Shown here in pieces: positions 22,540-23,522 of a stretch of 23,522 nt of DNA. Each line of letters opens with the position of its first letter. Position 1 is the first letter of the stretch. Location: the IMG/VR virus record IMGVR_UViG_3300021512_000010, positions 1-23,522 of that record. The stretch is one strand, 5' to 3'. The position numbers were made by a program, and so were the translations under genes. The DNA comes from a virus. The notes under the pieces are model-generated. The model did not search any database, was not told where the DNA came from, and was given only the letters and a program-made list of their open reading frames with translations.

Positions 22540-23298
22540 TTACTGATAATTAGCCAAACCTTCTAATATATCCCTAATCTCTATCTCTAATCTTTCTTGT
22601 ATCTCTTGCCATTCTAAGCCATCAAGTGAAGGTGCCATCTTGCTAGGCATATTCAACATCGTTTGCTTTACAGTCTCAATCATAGTCTCGATATAACTTT
22701 GAACTTCTGTTTTCTCGACCAGCATTCTACTTCTTTCCATTACTTTTAAAAAATCTGTTTCACATTTTCTGAGAATTTCTAATGTTTTTTGCCAATTCTC
22801 AAGAGCCATGGCACTTATCATATGAGTTTCATCCAAAGCTTTTTGATAAATTGTATGGGCATCAACTTCTGCCTGCCTTGCCCTCTCCAACGCTGCAACC
22901 ATACCCAATACCTTACCGCAACTTGCTTTTGACCTAGTGCCTATAGAAGGTGATTTAATAATAGGCTTCTGCTTCGTTGGCTTCTTCTCTTTCTTCTTCT
23001 TAGGCTTTGGGATAATTGCGATACTATCTAATGTTGGTTTAGGAATAGGTGGGTCATCTGGATGGGGTGTCTTGCCTTGAGCTGTATCGGTTAAAAATTT
23101 TTGTGCATTTTCTCTCGCTGATGATTTATTTTGATTCCTTCTAACAGGACTTTGCACTAAAAATTCACAAAATAACTTTACATCAAACTTCCTATCAACA
23201 GGTTTAGGGCAACCCTTATTTAAATAATGCCGTATTGAAGACCGCTCAATACCCAAATACCTACTTAGCTGTGCCTGATTCCATAAAACTTTACCCAT
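22540..23298 (-). CDS. terS: Terminase small subunit-like DNA-binding protein
   Basis: 252 residues, ATG start; the region upstream has GGGG about 7-10 bases away but no strong SD. Residues 1-45 form a winged-helix-like DNA-binding domain (WNQAQLSRYLGIERSSIRHY, then KGCPKP), as in lambda gpNu1. A proline/lysine-rich linker follows (about 96-118, KPKKKKEKKPTKQKPII), then a helical region (ALERARQAEVDAHTIYQKAL) likely for oligomerisation. The C-terminus is an amphipathic helix (IRDILEGLANYQ) that would contact the large subunit. It recognises the packaging site and stimulates the motor. First gene after the promoter. Confidence 0.85.
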   Translation of the reverse strand: MGKVLWNQAQLSRYLGIERSSIRHYLNKGCPKPVDRKFDVKLFCEFLVQSPVRRNQNKSSARENAQKFLTDTAQGKTPHPDDPPIPKPTLDSIAIIPKPKKKKEKKPTKQKPIIKSPSIGTRSKASCGKVLGMVAALERARQAEVDAHTIYQKALDETHMISAMALENWQKTLEILRKCETDFLKVMERSRMLVEKTEVQSYIETMIETVKQTMLNMPSKMAPSLDGLEWQEIQERLEIEIRDILEGLANYQ

Positions 23299-23348
23299 AC
23301 ATTTACCCCGCTTAGCACTATTACATACAACTCTGCACTACTATGTAT

Positions 23349-23377
23349 ATTATACCCTTATATACTATTCTGTGCAA
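23349..23377 (-). promoter_or_regulatory. Sigma-70-type promoter for the late operon
   Basis: Coding-strand TTGCAC (23377-23372), 17-base spacer, TATAAT (23354-23349), about 50 bases before the terminase start. A perfect -10 box and a 4-of-6 -35 box at ideal spacing. It would drive the whole structural operon leftward. Late genes may also need an antiterminator or activator that is not visible. Confidence 0.6.
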
Positions 23378-23421
23378 ATTATATATTAACCCCCCCACTC
23401 ATAAACAAACAGGTTAAATGT

Positions 23422-23435
23422 AATAATTAATTATT
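23422..23435. promoter_or_regulatory. 14-bp perfect palindrome upstream of the promoter
   Basis: AATAATTAATTATT is fully self-complementary and lies about 45 bases upstream of the -35 box. Candidate regulator or DNA-bending site. Being pure A/T in an AT-rich genome, it may be chance. Confidence 0.25.
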
Positions 23436-23474
23436 GGTTTTGAGATGCCTATCAACAGCGGGTTGCACGGTGGT

Positions 23475-23519
23475 AGCGTCAAAAAACTGACACGCTCAGA
23501 AAAAAAAAGGTGCCTTTTT
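23475..23519. other. Right-edge inverted repeats, possible terminator of an upstream gene
   Basis: Two elements: AGCGT (23475-23479) pairing with ACGCT (23492-23496) around an A-rich loop, and AAAAAGG-TG-CCTTTTT (23504-23519) adjoining a 9-base A run. Read on the minus strand, the second is a short stem followed by a T run, so it could end a leftward gene lying beyond the right edge. The loop is only 2 bases, so the stem must open; weak evidence. The rest of 23299-23522 shows no coding sequence. Confidence 0.25.
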
Positions 23520-23522
23520 ACC

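Noticed and set aside
1-23522. tRNA, rRNA, insertion sequence, integrase or attachment site
   Set aside because: No cloverleaf, transposase motif, terminal inverted repeats or integrase-like coding sequence was recognised in the window.

Overview
The window is the late structural region of a tailed, double-stranded DNA bacteriophage or prophage. It runs entirely on the minus strand, so transcription goes from the right end (about 23.3 kb) to the left edge. The DNA is AT-rich with very tight gene packing: most junctions are a few bases or overlap, with a clear Shine-Dalgarno (SD) sequence before nearly every start. Proteins resemble lambda, HK97 and Mu morphogenesis families, and the tape-measure and tail-chaperone genes without any sheath gene indicate a long non-contractile tail (siphovirus). 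The host is not identifiable. Signal-peptide style suggests a Gram-negative host, but that is inference. No integrase, repressor, lysis or replication gene is visible, so lytic and temperate lifestyles cannot be told apart.

Layout in transcription order. 23.52-23.30 kb: leader with a good sigma-70-type promoter and short palindromes. 23.30-20.67: small and large terminase subunits. 20.66-20.31: a small zinc-ribbon protein with a lysine-rich tail. 20.30-18.46: gpW-like connector and lambda-B-family portal. 18.52-16.49: one long ORF fusing an HK97-type prohead protease, a scaffold-like segment and a Mu gpT-like major capsid protein, with a strong internal ribosome binding site at the protease/scaffold boundary. 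16.42-14.35: decoration-like protein and the head-tail joining/tail-completion set. 14.33-13.30: probable major tail protein. 13.18-12.54: tail assembly chaperone made in two forms by a -1 frameshift on A_AAA_AAG. 12.49-9.72: tape measure protein. 9.70-4.97: distal tail, hub-like and adsorption proteins, one carrying Ig-like and LamG-like domains.

4.97-0 kb is the unusual part. Four consecutive genes (a LamG lectin, a short-fibre-like protein, a small beta-rich protein and a long repetitive fibre cut by the window edge) look like phage adsorption proteins, yet each begins with a textbook Sec signal peptide. Tailed-phage fibres are normally assembled in the cytoplasm, so a run of four exported fibre-like proteins is the main candidate for an undescribed system: secreted or surface-displayed phage lectins and adhesins made from the late operon. 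The long fibre combines phage-tail 65-residue repeats with YadA-like head repeats.

Regulatory structure: the three structural genes expected to be most abundantly translated (major capsid, major tail, tail chaperone) are each followed within 9-17 bases by a compact GC-rich hairpin. Two of these have GNRA-type tetraloops and no U-tract; the third has a U-tract and is a plausible attenuating terminator. There is no gene-free stretch longer than 300 bases; the longest are the 224-base right-hand leader and the 118-base leader of the tail chaperone gene.
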